From Sorghum bicolor (taxonomy: Eukaryota; Streptophyta; Magnoliopsida; Poales; Poaceae), in NCBI RefSeq assembly GCF_000003195.3, contig NC_012878.2, positions 9,598,386 to 9,662,385 of the forward strand: 64,000 nt of DNA, given 5' to 3'. The notes under the pieces were generated by a model. It was not told the origin of the DNA and made no database searches. It saw nothing but the letters and a program-made list of their open reading frames with translations. How positions within the stretch are numbered: position 1 is the stretch's first letter; each line of letters starts with the position of its first letter. A program made the translations under genes and the position numbers. This document shows positions 22,050 through 34,633 of this stretch, piece after piece.

Positions 22050-23175
22050 TCGATGAAATTCCATGGCCGGGCAGCCTTGTCTCTTCAGTGGGTAGTGTCC
22101 TTGCTCTTCGAGATGAAGGAGGGTCCCAACAAGAGAAACATAGTGGTAGCCTCATAGACGATGTGTTTGTCGATATTTTTTGCCACCTCCCTGCCCGGTC
22201 CTTGTGCTATAGCAAGTGTGTTTGTCACTCCTAGAATCACATCATCTCTGACTCAGCATAAGAAGCTTTCCCAGACTGTCGTCGGCTCCTTCAATGACAG
22301 CTCGTGGAACGACATTACCACTTCACCAACATCACTAGTGAACGGCCCTCCTTGTCCTTCTTTTCTTTTCCCCTTAACAAAGTTCTAGTCTCATATTGTT
22401 GCAGCGGCTTCATCCTTTGTTGGTGTGTTACCCTGATGAATTACGTCGCTATGTTGTCTGATATACGGCGACCGAGAAATGGCTGTGTTGCGTAGTATCC
22501 ATTCTGTTGGTCAGGCTCGCTTAGGTTTTGCCCCAACAATGTTCTCGCACTTCCATATGATTGAATTTGTGGAGGTGGAGGGTGCGTGCTTAGGTGTGGA
22601 GACTACTCATCTAAAACTATAGCATAGATCTTTAAGGAATCTAAATAGCGTGAGGGTATTGTATTATGTTCAAAATCCAGAATTATTCTTTCTTAATGGT
22701 TTTATGCACATGCTTGAGTATTTTGTGATAGTTGGTGTGGATATGAAGGGAATGACATGGAGGATAATTCATAAACCATGTGGTGTTGAAATGTTTATCC
22801 ATCAAGCTTAGGGTCACCTATGTGGCTATGTGTGTTGTGCTGATTTTCAGAATATGTCTTGGCTTTTAATGTGGATACGTGAACACCATGGTACTGATAA
22901 ATGGAGATTGAAGCATGTTGTGGACATGAATGAACTGTTTGGACATATCAGTATTAAAGTTGGTTCCAAGCTTTGTGATGCATACTACAAAGTGATTATA
23001 GTTCACGCGAAATAGAATTTGATTTTCTTTATTCAAAAGGATAGAACACTAATTACATATGACATGGAGTGCAAAAAGGTTCATGTCATCCATGCCCGTG
23101 TCAACTTTTTTCTTAGACCATATGAACAAGTCTTACTATCTTCCTTATGTTCCATTCTTTTTGGAGTCATTAGAA
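22050..23175 (+). pseudogene. F-box protein pseudogene
   Basis: The F-box core is readable at about 22155-22250 (LIDDVFVDIFCHLPARSL..SKCVCHS, then a stop where Trp is usual). Downstream, several frames give the C-terminal region of the large grass F-box family: KVLVSYCCSGFILCW (about 22382), then WRIIHKPCGVEMFIHQA (about 22760), then WLLMWIREHHGTDKWRLKHV (about 22862), and IFFIQKDRTLITYDMECK (about 23022). The segments are in order on one strand but separated by stops and frameshifts, so the gene cannot make a full SCF substrate adaptor. No intron explains the breaks. Confidence 0.8.
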
Positions 23176-23630
23176 GAGGAGTAAAGGTGCATTTGTTGTA
23201 TTTCATCATTGCGACATGTTTTTGTTCAGATAGGGAGTTGTTTTCATTTTGTATATAAGCCAATTTTTTGGCTTGGTAACTAAAGAAATGTACGTTCAAT
23301 ATTATTAATTTTGTTGCTTTGTTCAGGTTGTGGAGACTGAGTGCTTTTCAACAATTTTTCTTAATCAATGTTATTAATTCTATTGCTTTGTTCAGGTTGT
23401 GAAGTCTTAGTGTTTTTCAACATTTTTTCCTAAAATAGATAAGAGATGAAAAAGAGGGGTTCTATGGTGCATTGGCTATCAATCTAAAGGATGCACTAAC
23501 TATATTTATTTTGCCTTACAAGCAGGAGTGCCACAAAGGAGGAGCACAACTACGTCATTTTGTTATATAAGTCTTTAGACATTAGTATTGTCAATCATTT
23601 TACCGACAGATATTCGATTATTGGAGGAAT
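23176..23630. other. AT-rich 3' flank of the F-box pseudogene
   Basis: Contains a near-duplicate of about 65 bases (ATTAATTTTGTTGCTTTGTTC.. at about 23304 and ATTAATTCTATTGCTTTGTTC.. at about 23373). No gene is seen. Confidence 0.4.
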
Positions 23631-23639
23631 TCGCTAGAC

Positions 23640-24200
23640 GCAAAGAGCAGGCACAGTAGAGACACAAGATTTATACTGATTCAGTGCCCTCAGAAAGTGG
23701 GTAAAATCCCTACATCCAGTTGCTACTTGTTTATATTACAATCTCGTCGAACAGTGAGAAGGCAATTACAAGATGATTATGCCTATGAAAGTTTCAAATG
23801 ATTACAATAGGGTCGATAGCTAGTTATTTATACCTTAGGCCAACTTGCCCTACAAGTTACATAGTCGTGCCCTAGTTGGAGTCTTGGCATGATCTTGAGA
23901 TATCCTTCGTTGAATAGGCGAGTGGGTCTTCTTTGGTATAGATCTGGTAGCCAGCATATCTGATAGTCAAGAATCTTGGGAGTATGGCACCGTTAGTAGC
24001 CCTCGAGCTGATTGATAATTGGTACCTGGTAACTTTATAGACTTGGGCCTTGCAGGGACGTTTGTCATCATGCCTTGCTGAAAAAGGTCTGACCCATTTC
24101 TCCTAGTATAGCAAGACCGATCATATTTGAGTTATAGTATGAAGCTATCAAGATGGCGCTTGGTTGTGTCATCGCTGACCTCACTCAGGGGTGTCCACTG
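23640..24200. mobile_element. Possible gypsy LTR remnant
   Basis: The segment GACACAAGATTTATACTGATTC, then CAGAAAGTGGGTAAAATCCCTAC, is of the kind found in LTRs of grass gypsy elements. Boundaries, partner LTR and coding region were not found, so this is only a remnant call. Confidence 0.35.
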
Positions 24201-24696
24201 GTGGCGAACTGGTAGGGCTAGTTGTTGTCGGTGAATCCGCTGCCCAGTGAATGGGGCGCCAAGGGGGTGTCCACAACGCACCAGAGTCCCCTGACGCCTG
24301 GTCTTCATCCTCCAGCCTAGTGGCCTCCACTGTCATTGCCTTGTCCTATAGTTGTGGGGCCATTAGAGGTGGCACCAATAGCTCAAAAGAAGGCCCTGTG
24401 ACGTACAGACTGCTGGGGAGCGGAGCTGTGAACTCCTCCAACATTAGGTCCTGCATGATGTCATGAATATGCGTGGTGTCTGGGCACAAGCGCCAATAGG
24501 TCAGGCATGCCCATCTCGCTGGACAGCTCACCGAGCTTAGGTTGAGCTTCAATAGCAATCAAGGTGAAGGCTAGTGTTGTTTGTGTGGTCCCTGCCAAAT
24601 GCCCATGACGCCTCTATTTTTGTTACCGGTGACCATCGGTTATGGGAGCGATGTTGCTCATCTTGGCCCCACCAAGGTGCGAACCACCAAGGCAGC
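24201..24696. other. Moderately GC-rich stretch, no gene recognised
   Basis: Short open frames occur on both strands (24251-24466 plus, 24346-24558 minus) without recognisable motifs. It may be the interior of a decayed retroelement. Confidence 0.3.
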
Positions 24697-24977
24697 GATG
24701 AAGCCAGCGGTGGGCTAGGAGGGCCTCCAGCCCCCCTACCGCTGTTGGCCCAGTGGAATCCCTACTGTTCTCCTTCTAATTTTAAACACAAATTTATGAG
24801 GTAGGGTGGGCTGAGAACTTTATTTTTAATATATTTTGTGAATTTCATCATTGATCTATATTTTTAATATAAGACTACTTTAAGCTAATATATTTTTTCT
24901 ACTACGAGGGGTAATAGTAGAGCTAAGTCGATGTAGAACTTTTGTTCAGCCCCCCTAAATTTTTTCCTGGCTTCATC
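24697..24977. mobile_element. MITE with GATGAAGCCAG ends
   Basis: Inverted ends GATGAAGCCAG (24697) and CTGGCTTCATC (to 24977) are perfect over 11 bases. The inner parts (AGGAGGGCC / CAGCCCCCCT) pair imperfectly. The core is AT-rich. The superfamily is unassigned. Confidence 0.65.
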
Positions 24978-25984
24978 CGTGCACCAAGGTCTACTAGTCC
25001 AACAGAGCGACCCTATGGCTTGTGCATCACCTGAGCCCTAAGAGCCCACACGCTCTAACCATTTGTAGTCATGCATGATTGAAAGGTCTGGCTAGAGGGG
25101 GGGTGAATAGCCTATTTAAAAATTCTACAAAACTCACTAGAGAAAGTGGTTAGTAAATAACAAAGCGAAGCTTTTTGCTCTAGCTGTAATGGGGTGTTTG
25201 CAAGCCACCTATCCAACAATTCTAGTTGATATGATCACTAAGCACACAAGAACTAAGTCACTACTCACACTAGAGAGCTATCTAAAGTTTCTATAGAAGT
25301 AAGAAAGCTACTCTAGTATGCGGGAATGTAAGAGAGATGGTTTGATCTTTATACCGCCGTGTATAGGGGATGAACCAATCAATAATATGAAGTCCAATCA
25401 CCGAGAGAAATCCAATCAACAAACACAATGGAGATAAGCAATTTTTCTCCCGAGGTTCACGTGCTTGCCGACACGCTACGTCCCCGTTGTGTCGACCAAC
25501 ACTTGGTGGTTCGATGGCTAAGAGGTGTAGCACGAACCTCGTCCTCACTAGGACACCATAAGAACCTACCCACAAGTGAGGTAGCTCAATGACACGAGCA
25601 ATCCACTAATGTTGCCTTTGGCTCTCCGCCGAGGTAGGCACAAACCTCTCACAATCACCGGGAGATGGCCACGAACAATCACCAACTCGTGCAAAAACTC
25701 CTCCGCAACTCCAAGCCGTCTAGGTGGCGGCAACCACCAAGAGTAACAAGCAAACCCGCTGCTCAACGATCACTAGTGCCACTAGATGCTCAAACTCTAA
25801 GCAAATGCAACTAGGATCTCTCCCAATCTCACTTTGGATGAACAAATCTTGAACATGGTGAGTGGGAAGTGTGGGAGTATGCTCACAAGGTGTATCAACA
25901 AGTTAGAGAGTCAAGAGAGTGAGCATGAACCACCCAAGGCATATAAATAGAAGTCCCAAGCTTCAACTAGCCGTTGGCAGTTTA

Positions 25985-26475
25985 CCCCACTGTCTGCGTC
26001 CACACCGGACGCGTCCTAGTTCACACCGGACGCGTCCGGTATGAGCTAGACCAGCGTCCGGTGCTCCTGACCGTTAAAAAAGTAGTCGTTGCCTCTGACA
26101 CTAACAAGGCACCGGACTCTCGCTTTTGAACATACCGGACGTGTTCGGTGTCACACCGGACACGTCCGGTGTGCACCGGACCAAAACTCAGGGAGCGTCG
26201 CAAATCGTCACACCACCGGACGTGTCTGGTGTGCACCGGACCTAAACCCAGAGAGCTCTACAGGAAGAGTTTGCACCAGACGCTAACTCGGATGCGTCCG
26301 GTGTCACACCGGACGCGTCCGATGTGCACCGGACGCAAACTCAGAGAGCTTCTCCGAGAAAGCGTTCTCTTCGGACGAAACACACCGGACTCCAGGAGGT
26401 TACAGTTCCTGAGTCCGGTGCCTCAACTCGGACACGTCCAACCTCATACCGGACGCGTCCGGCCTGTGTGCGCGG
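25985..26475. repeat. Array of CACCGGACGCGTCCGGTG palindromes
   Basis: More than a dozen whole or half copies of the palindrome ACACCGGACGCGTCCGGTGT and close variants (ACGTGTCCGGTG, CGTGTTCGGTG) lie within 490 bases, at irregular spacing. The same kind of array is found at about 42030-42450, 43300-43400 and 2770-2900, always in the same place of the LTR. Confidence 0.8.
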
Positions 26476-26674
26476 CACGAAAAGATCCTCTACTTCTTCC
26501 CTTGCTTTCATGTGCCAACACCAAAGTGTCTCAACACTTGTGCACGTATGTTAGCAAATTTCAAAACATTTTTCAAGGGTTACTTAAAAGTTCACTAGGT
26601 TCTAATGCATATGCAAGAAATCCAATCACCTAGTGGCACTTAGACAACCGTTTTCACAACGAGATTACCCCTTC

Positions 26675-27365
26675 TGTTGATGCAAAAACTAATCTACAAA
26701 CACAAAGGGCTAATACCCGATTTAAACGTTAAGGCGTGCCAGCCGATTTGACCTCACTATCGGCAAGGGTGGTAACTCGAATACTTTGGTCCCGAAACAG
26801 CGATGTGCCCGGATGTCACGGCCAAGAGGTATTCACGCGGAACTTGAGAACGCGCCGAGCTTAAGTCGACGAATTCCTAAGAACTCGTAGTAAAAAGAAA
26901 AAAGTATGACGAAGTCGTCGAAATAGTAGATGCTGAAATATGAGTAAAAACTGGTGTTTGATTGATTGATAGATCATTACAAGGCCCTAGGGTCTATATT
27001 TATACCCAGCTCAAAGAGCTACAACCAGACATGACTCAAACTCGAATTCCAAATTACACAGAACCTGTATACAAAACGATTTAAATAACTAAGGAAAACA
27101 TAAAGCTATCCCCTCGTGACAAACTGGAACTCCCCCACAAATCGATCGGCAACTTCCAGACTCTTCCCCCGTATCATCGGCAGACTCCCTTGTCGTAGCC
27201 ATCGGTACAGACACATCGTCACCTATGGACTTAGTCACGTTCAACCATCCTTCCATCGGCAACCACCTCCATCGGCAACTCACCCTGTAGATCAAGCACC
27301 ACTATCTCATCTTGCCGATCCACACTTTACCGATCATGGACACGTGCCCAAAAACGGTGTCAACA
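26675..27365 (-). repeat. 3' LTR of the Tat-type element
   Basis: 691 bp; on the sense strand it runs TGTTGACACC..TGCATCAACA, and the ends TGTTGA/TCAACA are perfect inverts. It differs from the other LTR by about 15 substitutions and one 1-base indel by eye, nearly all transitions (about 2.2%). I count seven ATCGGC/GCCGAT hexamers. Confidence 0.95.
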
Positions 27366-27368
27366 CAT

Positions 27369-27381
27369 GCCCCCCAATTTT
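27369..27381 (-). other. Putative polypurine tract
   Basis: On the sense strand, AAAATTGGGGGGCATG immediately precedes the 3' LTR. This is the expected place for the plus-strand primer. Confidence 0.6.
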
Positions 27382-28009
27382 GGAGTATGAAATCATTAAT
27401 GCTCCGAAATTCTCTGCAGTAATGATGCCTTTTTCCGCAATTAATACTCCTAATCTGGTAACCGACAGCCTCAATCTAAACAACTCCGATCCTATTCTTC
27501 TGTAGATTCCTCGAAATCCTCAACTTCCTTAAACGGACATTTCCACTTTGGTCGCACATCGGCAATATGACCGTTACAGAAACTTGCCGATGGACGCTCA
27601 CATCTTATCCTTCCAAACGGCTATCTCCACATTACTCTCCCATCGGCAAAATGACCGTTACCAGACGCTGCCGCTGGACCGACCAGGAGATCTCGCACAG
27701 TAAAATATCTCCGGATAATGACCGCTTCCTGTCCAATCACCTGCACAATCCCTTGATTACCGTGCGAACAGTTACCAAATCTGCTTGAGTACCCTCGGAT
27801 TTCACGGATTCGGCGAAGAGATAAGTCAATTTTACCCTTGCCTGTTTTGTCCTATAAATAGTTCCTTCTCGGGTACTCCTTCTCCATCACATCATTCCAC
27901 ACCTCCAACTTTTCTTTCCCGGCGGCGGCGCTGTTCAAGAGCTCCAAGATCTCCGACGAAGTCCTTTTACACCAACTCCGAAGCCCTCGATCATCCTTCT
28001 CGTAACAAG

Positions 28010-31000
28010 ATGGCCGTCAACTTCATCGTTCCTGAGGTCAGTTCTTCACCCCATCTTTCGCACCCTTTTCGCACCGTTGTTCATCCGTAATCCATTTTAC
28101 AGAACATTTTCTTTTCTTTCTTCCAAAACCACTAGGAATTGTCTAACAAAATTGTCATCCCCACCGATCAACCACACCTCCAATGTCTCGGCCCGTTAGG
28201 GGATCCAGATCCAACCGATCTCATAAACGCAGAAACGAACAGGATTCCTTTTAGAGCCGAGAACTTTTCTTTGGATCTGTGGAAGGATACTTTCCGTTCT
28301 TGGCCCAGCCCTACTGTAGGATGGACGGATTGGTTTTTGAGGGTCAGCAACTCAAATGAAGTCCAATGGGGCGAGAGAAAGCTAGACCAATGTATTAGAT
28401 TGTCCATTGCCGATATGCATAGGAATGAATCACTGCTGATAGCTGCATCATACTTCTGGTCAGACACCCTCAATGCCTTTGTTTTTGGCCATGGTCCTGC
28501 TTCCCCTACACTTGCCGATGTAGCTATGCTTACTGGCCTGGACGTATCCTCTGCCGATAGCACCCATTTCTTTGATACCAAACCCAAGGCCAAGGTAGAA
28601 ACTCGTGCTATCGGCGGTTGGTCGGGGTACATCCAAAAGTACAGCAAAACAGGCCCTGTCAACATAAAAGAGTAGACCTGCTTCCTGAATATGTGGCTAG
28701 AAAAATTTATGTTTTGCGGCCGATCGGCAGGACCAACCTCGGTCTACTTAGCAGCAGCGGAAAATCTGGCCAATGGTGGCCGATTTCCTCTCGGCCGATA
28801 CCTGCTTGGTGCAGCTTACCACCTCCTTCACCAAGTGACTAGGAAACTCTTACTCGGCCAGTCCATCGGCAACTTGGGAGGTCCCTGGTGGTTCATCAAC
28901 ATGTGGCTCAACCTCCATCTGCACAAGCGTCTTGAATTCGTCCTCTTTGCACAGCGTTTTCCAAGGGACATAGCCGAGAACCATGTATTGGATGAAGAAG
29001 AATCGGCAACACGCCCTCCCTTGAACTTCGGTGAAGCTTTCATAGTTCTGCCTGGTACAGGGGGTAATCCAGATCAGGTCAGCCGATTCTTCCAAACTTT
29101 GTATGAAGGTTTGGCCAGAGATGAACGAGCATGGTTGGCCTACGATGACCCAGACAATGTGCTTCCCCTGGTTTTCAACCCGTTCAACGACGCTCTTGAC
29201 AAGGACAACGAAGTGATGATGGCATTGGTGACTCCCAGAGCCATACCGGTGAACTTCTTCGGTAGTGGGAAAACCTCCCCCAGACTTATGAGTTCTACAA
29301 TCCATCAGCTACCGATTGCACTCTGCTATGCCGATGTGATAAAGCCCAGGGAAACCATTACCAGCCTTCTCGAATGGATTCGGGTAGCCCAACTGCCCTC
29401 AAGTGCCGACACAGACATAGATCTGTCTGAATGGGTTCCAGCCGCCTTTATCACTCAGGCATACAAGCAATGGTGGGCAGAATGGAAGGAACATCTGTTC
29501 TGCAGATCGACTCTCACATATCGCAGCATGATCGATCCCGAGTATGAAGTTTCCGATGGCACTGTAAGTATTTCCAAACTGATATTTCAATTTCTTCATT
29601 TCTATCTTCATCGGTAACTTACTCGTTGTGTGACTTTTCAGGTTGATGATACCCCCCCGTCAGTCAGCAGGAGCGGCAAACCGATTGATCTGTTTGCATC
29701 AGGTCCGATTTCTTCAATCGGCCACAACGCTCCTACTCTGGCAGCCATCGTGCATCGGGGCATACGCCTCAAGAAAATCACCACCAGGAGAACCCAGACA
29801 TCACCATCGGTAGCTGCTTCCACCCTAGCACAGGCTTTTAAGGTAACTGTTAAACCTCTTCATTTATACCGAACTTACTCCTACATCGGCTACACTGCTA
29901 CTCACAAATTCTCCTTTTCTGTAACAGCAAACCAGTGCATCAGCAAGAACTAAAAACCAAGGTGCTGATGCCCCCCAGTCCAGTCAGCAAAAGAGAAAAG
30001 GTGCCAAGAGTACCTGGGCACAAACCAAGCGCCAGAAAGTGGCAACTCCTCCTCCTCCTCCTCCGGTATCTCCCATTCCGGTGGAATTCTCTCCTTCTCC
30101 TCCAGAAACAGAGACTCAGCAAGTCCCATCTCCTCAACCGCAAGAAGCACCGCGGGCGGAAGAACCCCAGCAAGAAGAACCTCAACTGGAAGCACCCCAG
30201 CCAGAAGACATACCAGCCGACGTAGGCGAGCAGACTACCGATCCAGCAGGTTCAATCATATCATTGGTAATCTCTTCAATTCAGACGAGCATCGTCCCTC
30301 CTCAAGGTAACGCATTTTTATAATATTACTGCCGACGAGCTTATTCCTTTTGGTCTTTTAACCCCTTCTATCAATTTTTAGCTGACGTAGTCCCATCGGC
30401 AACTCTAGCCGATCAACCCATGGCTCCATCGGCATCTTCCAGTCAGAGGCGAGAGATAGCCTTGAAGCAAGTAAGCCATCCAATCTCCATCAATACTATT
30501 TGCCGATGCTCTAACCATAGAATGACTCACTTCGTTTTCCTTATCAGGAACAGGATTCTCCTGACAGTCTATTCTCCTTTGCCATTGATATCTCCGAGGA
30601 CGAAGGCGAGGAAGCAAGTTCCTCCCGGGCATTTGGGATCGCATCGGCAGAGATCAGGGCTAAGCTGGAAGAACTGTCGGCTCTTCTCCATCAAGACATG
30701 GCTCAACTGGTCGATGACTCTGACCCGGCCAAGGCCCTGTTCAAAACCCTCAGAGGCCAGATTCCCGCCGATGCTGAAGAAGTCCTTTTCCAGGCCGCAC
30801 ATCTGGAAAGTCGTCAGCTGCAGTACCAGAGGGCCGTCCGGCGTCTTGCCGATAGAACTGCTCAGACCCGGCTCTCCGAGGAGATGATGAAAGAGAAGCT
30901 TTTAACCGATGAGAAACACAAGAACATCGGTGCCTTGAAGTCCTCGGAGATGCACTGAAGCAGAAGATCTCCGATTTATCGGCCAAGAGAGAAGCCCTGC

Positions 31001-31242
31001 TGGCAGAACTCAAGCAAGTGGAGGATGCTCTATCTCAAGCCCGACAAGAAGAGAGCCAACTGCCAGAGACCATCAGACTCCTTGAACAAGAACGGAACGC
31101 CCATGGTCGCAAAGCACTGCAGTTGAAGAAGAAGCTAAAGCCGATAGAAGGCTCTGCCGATGAAGACGTAAAAGAAATAGAAGCAGCCAACCAGATTCGC
31201 CTGCGCGCTATATCGGCCATCCAAGCGCTGCTAAGTATGTGA
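28010..31242 (+). pseudogene. Plant mobile domain (PMD) protein gene, antisense within the retroelement
   Basis: Exons with GT-AG junctions: 28010-28036, 28136-29563, 29642-29842, 29928-30306, 30382-30470, and 30548 to about 31242. The main exon gives a PMD (PF10536-like) core: LRVSNSNEVQWGERKLDQC, then DVAMLTGLDV, then GGPWWFINMWLNLHLHKR and WVPAAFITQAYKQWW. Then comes a Pro/Gln/Glu-rich linker with a basic patch (KRKGAKSTWAQTKRQK, possibly nuclear), and a Glu/Lys/Leu-rich coiled coil to the end. PMD domains occur in host MAIN/MAIL1 silencing-related proteins and in transposons. Breaks: an in-frame TAG at 28673-28675 and a frameshift near 30950. It runs opposite to gag-pol and ends about 160 bases from the integrase end, so the two units converge. 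Its many introns suggest it is expressed from its own promoter. Confidence 0.8.
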
Positions 31243-31399
31243 GCTCCTCATCGGCAACACATCGGCCCCTTCCTGCTTTTCAGCTTTCTTGATGTTTAGT
31301 CTAGCCGATAGGACTGTTATCGGCATCTTTTGCAACATTAAGTCCGGCCTCAGATACATTTTAATCTAGTCGATAGGAGTGTTATCGGTATTTGAATTT

Positions 31400-34300
31400 C
31401 TATGCATCGACCCATATACTGGGGTAGTACTTCTTTAGATATTTTTCGTTTAATGCTCTGGGAAATTCGACTCCTTCGAGAGTTTCCAAAATGTAGGCAT
31501 TACCAGGAGCCGATCGACTTATCCGATAGGGACCCTCCCAATTGGGAGACCACTTCCCAAACTTCGAACTTTTAGTCCCGATCGGTAAGATTAATTTCCA
31601 TACTAAGTCTCTATCGGCAAATTCCTTGACCTTCACCTTCTTATCGTACCATCTGGCAACTCTTTTCTTGTTCTCTTCTATACTCATTAAAGCCCTCAGC
31701 CGATGCCCTGCCAGATCATCCAACTCGTCTGTCATCAAAGTAGCATAATCATCGGCAGCCAACTGATCTTGAAAAGATAATCGCCTAGATCCAGCCTTAA
31801 TTTCCCAAGGCAACACTGCATCATGTCCATACACCAGCTGATAGGGTGAAACCTTGGTCGATCCATGACAAGCCATTCGGTAGGACCATAAAGCTTCATT
31901 CAACAATGTGTGCCACCGCTTAGGATTCTCCTCAACTTTTTGTTTGATAAGATTAATAATTCCCTTGTTGGATGCCTCGGCCTGCCCGTTAGCTTGAGCA
32001 TAATAAGGAGAAGAGTTTAACACCTTAATCACCATACCGATTGCGAATTCATCAAATTCCCCTGACGTGAACATAGTACCCTGATCGGTAGTAATTGTCT
32101 GAGGAATCCCAAATCGGTAAATAATGTGCTCCTTCACAAAATCAATCATATTGGCCGATGTGACTTTCTCCAAAGGAATAGCTTCAACCCACTTAGTGAA
32201 ATAATCAGTGGCAACTAGAATGAACTTATGTCCTTTGCTAGATGGTGGATAAATTTGGCCGATCAAATCAATAGCCCATCCCCGGAACGGCCAAGGTTTG
32301 ATAATAGGATTCATGGCCGATGCGGGTGCTCTCTGAATATTGCCAAATTTTTGACATCCTTGACATCCTTTGAAATACTTAAAGAAATCATCAAGTATGG
32401 TCGGCCAGTAATATCCATTCCTCCTAATCATCCACTTCATCTTGAAAGCCGACTGATGCGCTCCACATACCCCTTCATGGATTTCTCCCATCAAACTTCT
32501 AGCTTCGTCATCACCCAAGCATCAGAGAAGAATCACATCAATAGTTCGATAATGCAATTCACCTTCGAGGAGCACATACTTGGTGGCTTGAAACCGAACT
32601 CGTCTTTCGACTTTCTTAGATGGATCTTTCAAATAGTCAACAATTTCTTTTCTCCAATCACCGGCATCGATTGCCGATATTGTATTATTCATAGGCTGAT
32701 AGCCTGATGCATGCTGGGCCAATCGATTGGCCTCTTCATTATGTAATCGAGGAACATGCTCTAATCGGAAATTCTTGAATTCCTTCAACAACTGCATACT
32801 CCGCTCGTAATAAGTTATGAGAACTTCACTTCGGCATTCATAGCTTCCAGCCAACTGATTTATAACCAGCATAGAATCTCCGAAGACCTCAACAGCATCA
32901 GCATGAACTTCTCTTAACAATTCCAATCCTTTTATCAAAGCTTGATACTCAGCCTGATTATTCGTCGACGTGGCAACAATCGGCAAGGAAAATTCATACT
33001 TCCTTCCCCGAGGGGAAATTAACACTATACCGATTCCTGCCCCCCGGTCACATGTAGATCCATCGAAGAACATTGTCCAAGGTACAATTTCCAAAGCCTC
33101 CATTGTACCACAATGTTGAGTTACAAAATCGGCTATAACCTGCCCTTTAACTGCCTTAGCCGATTCATAACGCAGATCGAACTCCGAAAGCGCCAAAATC
33201 CATTTACCGATCCTGCCACTCATAATCGGCATGGACAGCATGTACCGGACCACCTCATCCTTGCAAATAATAGTGCATTCGGCCGATAACAAGTAATGCC
33301 TCAACTTGATGCAAGAGAAATACAAGCACAAGCATAGTTTCTCAATAGCCGAATACCTGGTCTCAGCATCAATCAACCTCCTACTTAAATAATAGATTAC
33401 ACGCTCCTTCCCTTCAAACTCTTGAATCAAAGCCGAACCGATGACCATCCCATCGGTAGACAGATACAACCTGAAAGGCTTCCCTTGCTGAGGTGGAATT
33501 AGAACTGGAGGATTCACTAAATAATTCTTGATTGCATCCAGAGCCAACTGTTGTTCTTTCCGCCAAACAAACTCTTGATCGGCCTTTAGCTTAAGAAGAG
33601 GACTGAAAGCACGAATTTTACCAGACAAATTAGATATAAACCTTCTGATAAAATTTACCTTGCCGATCAAGGACTGGAGCTCGGTCTTGTTGGTAGGGGC
33701 AACTATTTTATTGATGGCATCAATAGATCTTCGACTGATTTCAATCCCCCGCTGGTGCACCATGAAACCAAGAAATTGCCCTGCCGATACACCAAATGCA
33801 CACTTATTGGGATTCATTTTCGAACCATGTTTCCTTGTGCATTCCAACACCTTTCATAAATCGGCAAGATGCTTTGTGAAGTCTCCAGACTTAACCACCA
33901 CATCATCAATATAAATCTCTACCAACTTGCCGATGAACTCATGAAATATAAAATTCATGGCCCTTTGATAAGTTGCACCAGCATTCTTCAAGCCAAAAGT
34001 CATAACTATCCATTCAAACAATCCAACATGACCAGGGCATCTGAACGCGGTCTTTGGAATATCTTCTTCAGCCATGAATATTTGATTGTATCCTGCATTG
34101 CCATCCATAAAGCTAATAATCCGATGCCCAGCCGTAGCGTCAACCAGCAGATCGGCAACTGGCATTGGGTATCCATCCATCGGTGTAGCTTTATTGAGAT
34201 TCCTGAAATCAATGCAGACCCGAAGCTTCCCGTTCTTCTTGTAGACCGGAACAACATTGGAAATCCACTCAGCATACCGACACTGCCGAATAAACTTGGC

Positions 34301-34633
34301 TTCAATAAGTTTGGTTATTTCGGCCTTGATGTCAGGAAGAATATTAGGGTTACATCGGCGAGCTGCCTGCTGATGTGGCCGGAATCCAGACTTGATAGGT
34401 AACCGATGCTCAACAATTGATCGGTCTAAACCAGGCATCTCAGTATAATCCCAAGCAAAGCAATCTTTATATTCCTTTAACAAATTAGTTAACTGTTGCT
34501 TACACTCAGGATTTAACTTAGCACTAATAAAAGTGGGTCTAGGCTTATCACCACTACCTATATCTACTTCTACTAGATCATCGGCCGATGTGAATCCTTG
34601 GCCTAACTTTCCATCATCGGCGAACCTATCCAT
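31400..34633 (-). pseudogene. pol: RT, RNase H, second RNase H, integrase
   Basis: One frame from the ATG at 34633 to a stop at 31400. RT carries the catalytic block YIDDVVVKS (about 33913-33890) and the usual LRVCIDFRNLN. It is followed by the gypsy RNase H (LYLSTDGM.., YYLSRRL, SAIEKLCL), then a second RNase H of the Tat type (MFFDGSTCDRGAGIGIVLIS, NNQAEYQALIKGLELL, FGDSMLVINQL). The integrase has an HHCC-like zinc region (CQGCQ) and D-D-E residues in DLIGQIYPP/ATDYFTKW, TTDQGTMF and NGQAEASNKG. Two in-frame TGA codons (33854-33856 and 32522-32524) interrupt it. The first follows the RT core and the second comes just before integrase, so full-length product is unlikely. The ATG overlaps the gag-protease stop by one base. 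Confidence 0.92.

Noticed and set aside
25985..26475. Spaced palindromes that at first sight suggest a CRISPR-like array
   Set aside because: Spacing is irregular, units vary, the genome is a plant, and the same array recurs at a fixed place in several LTR copies.
25985..26475. CCGGAC palindromes as host CRT/DRE cold-response elements
   Set aside because: The DRE core is CCGAC; the repeated core here is CCGGAC, so most units do not match.
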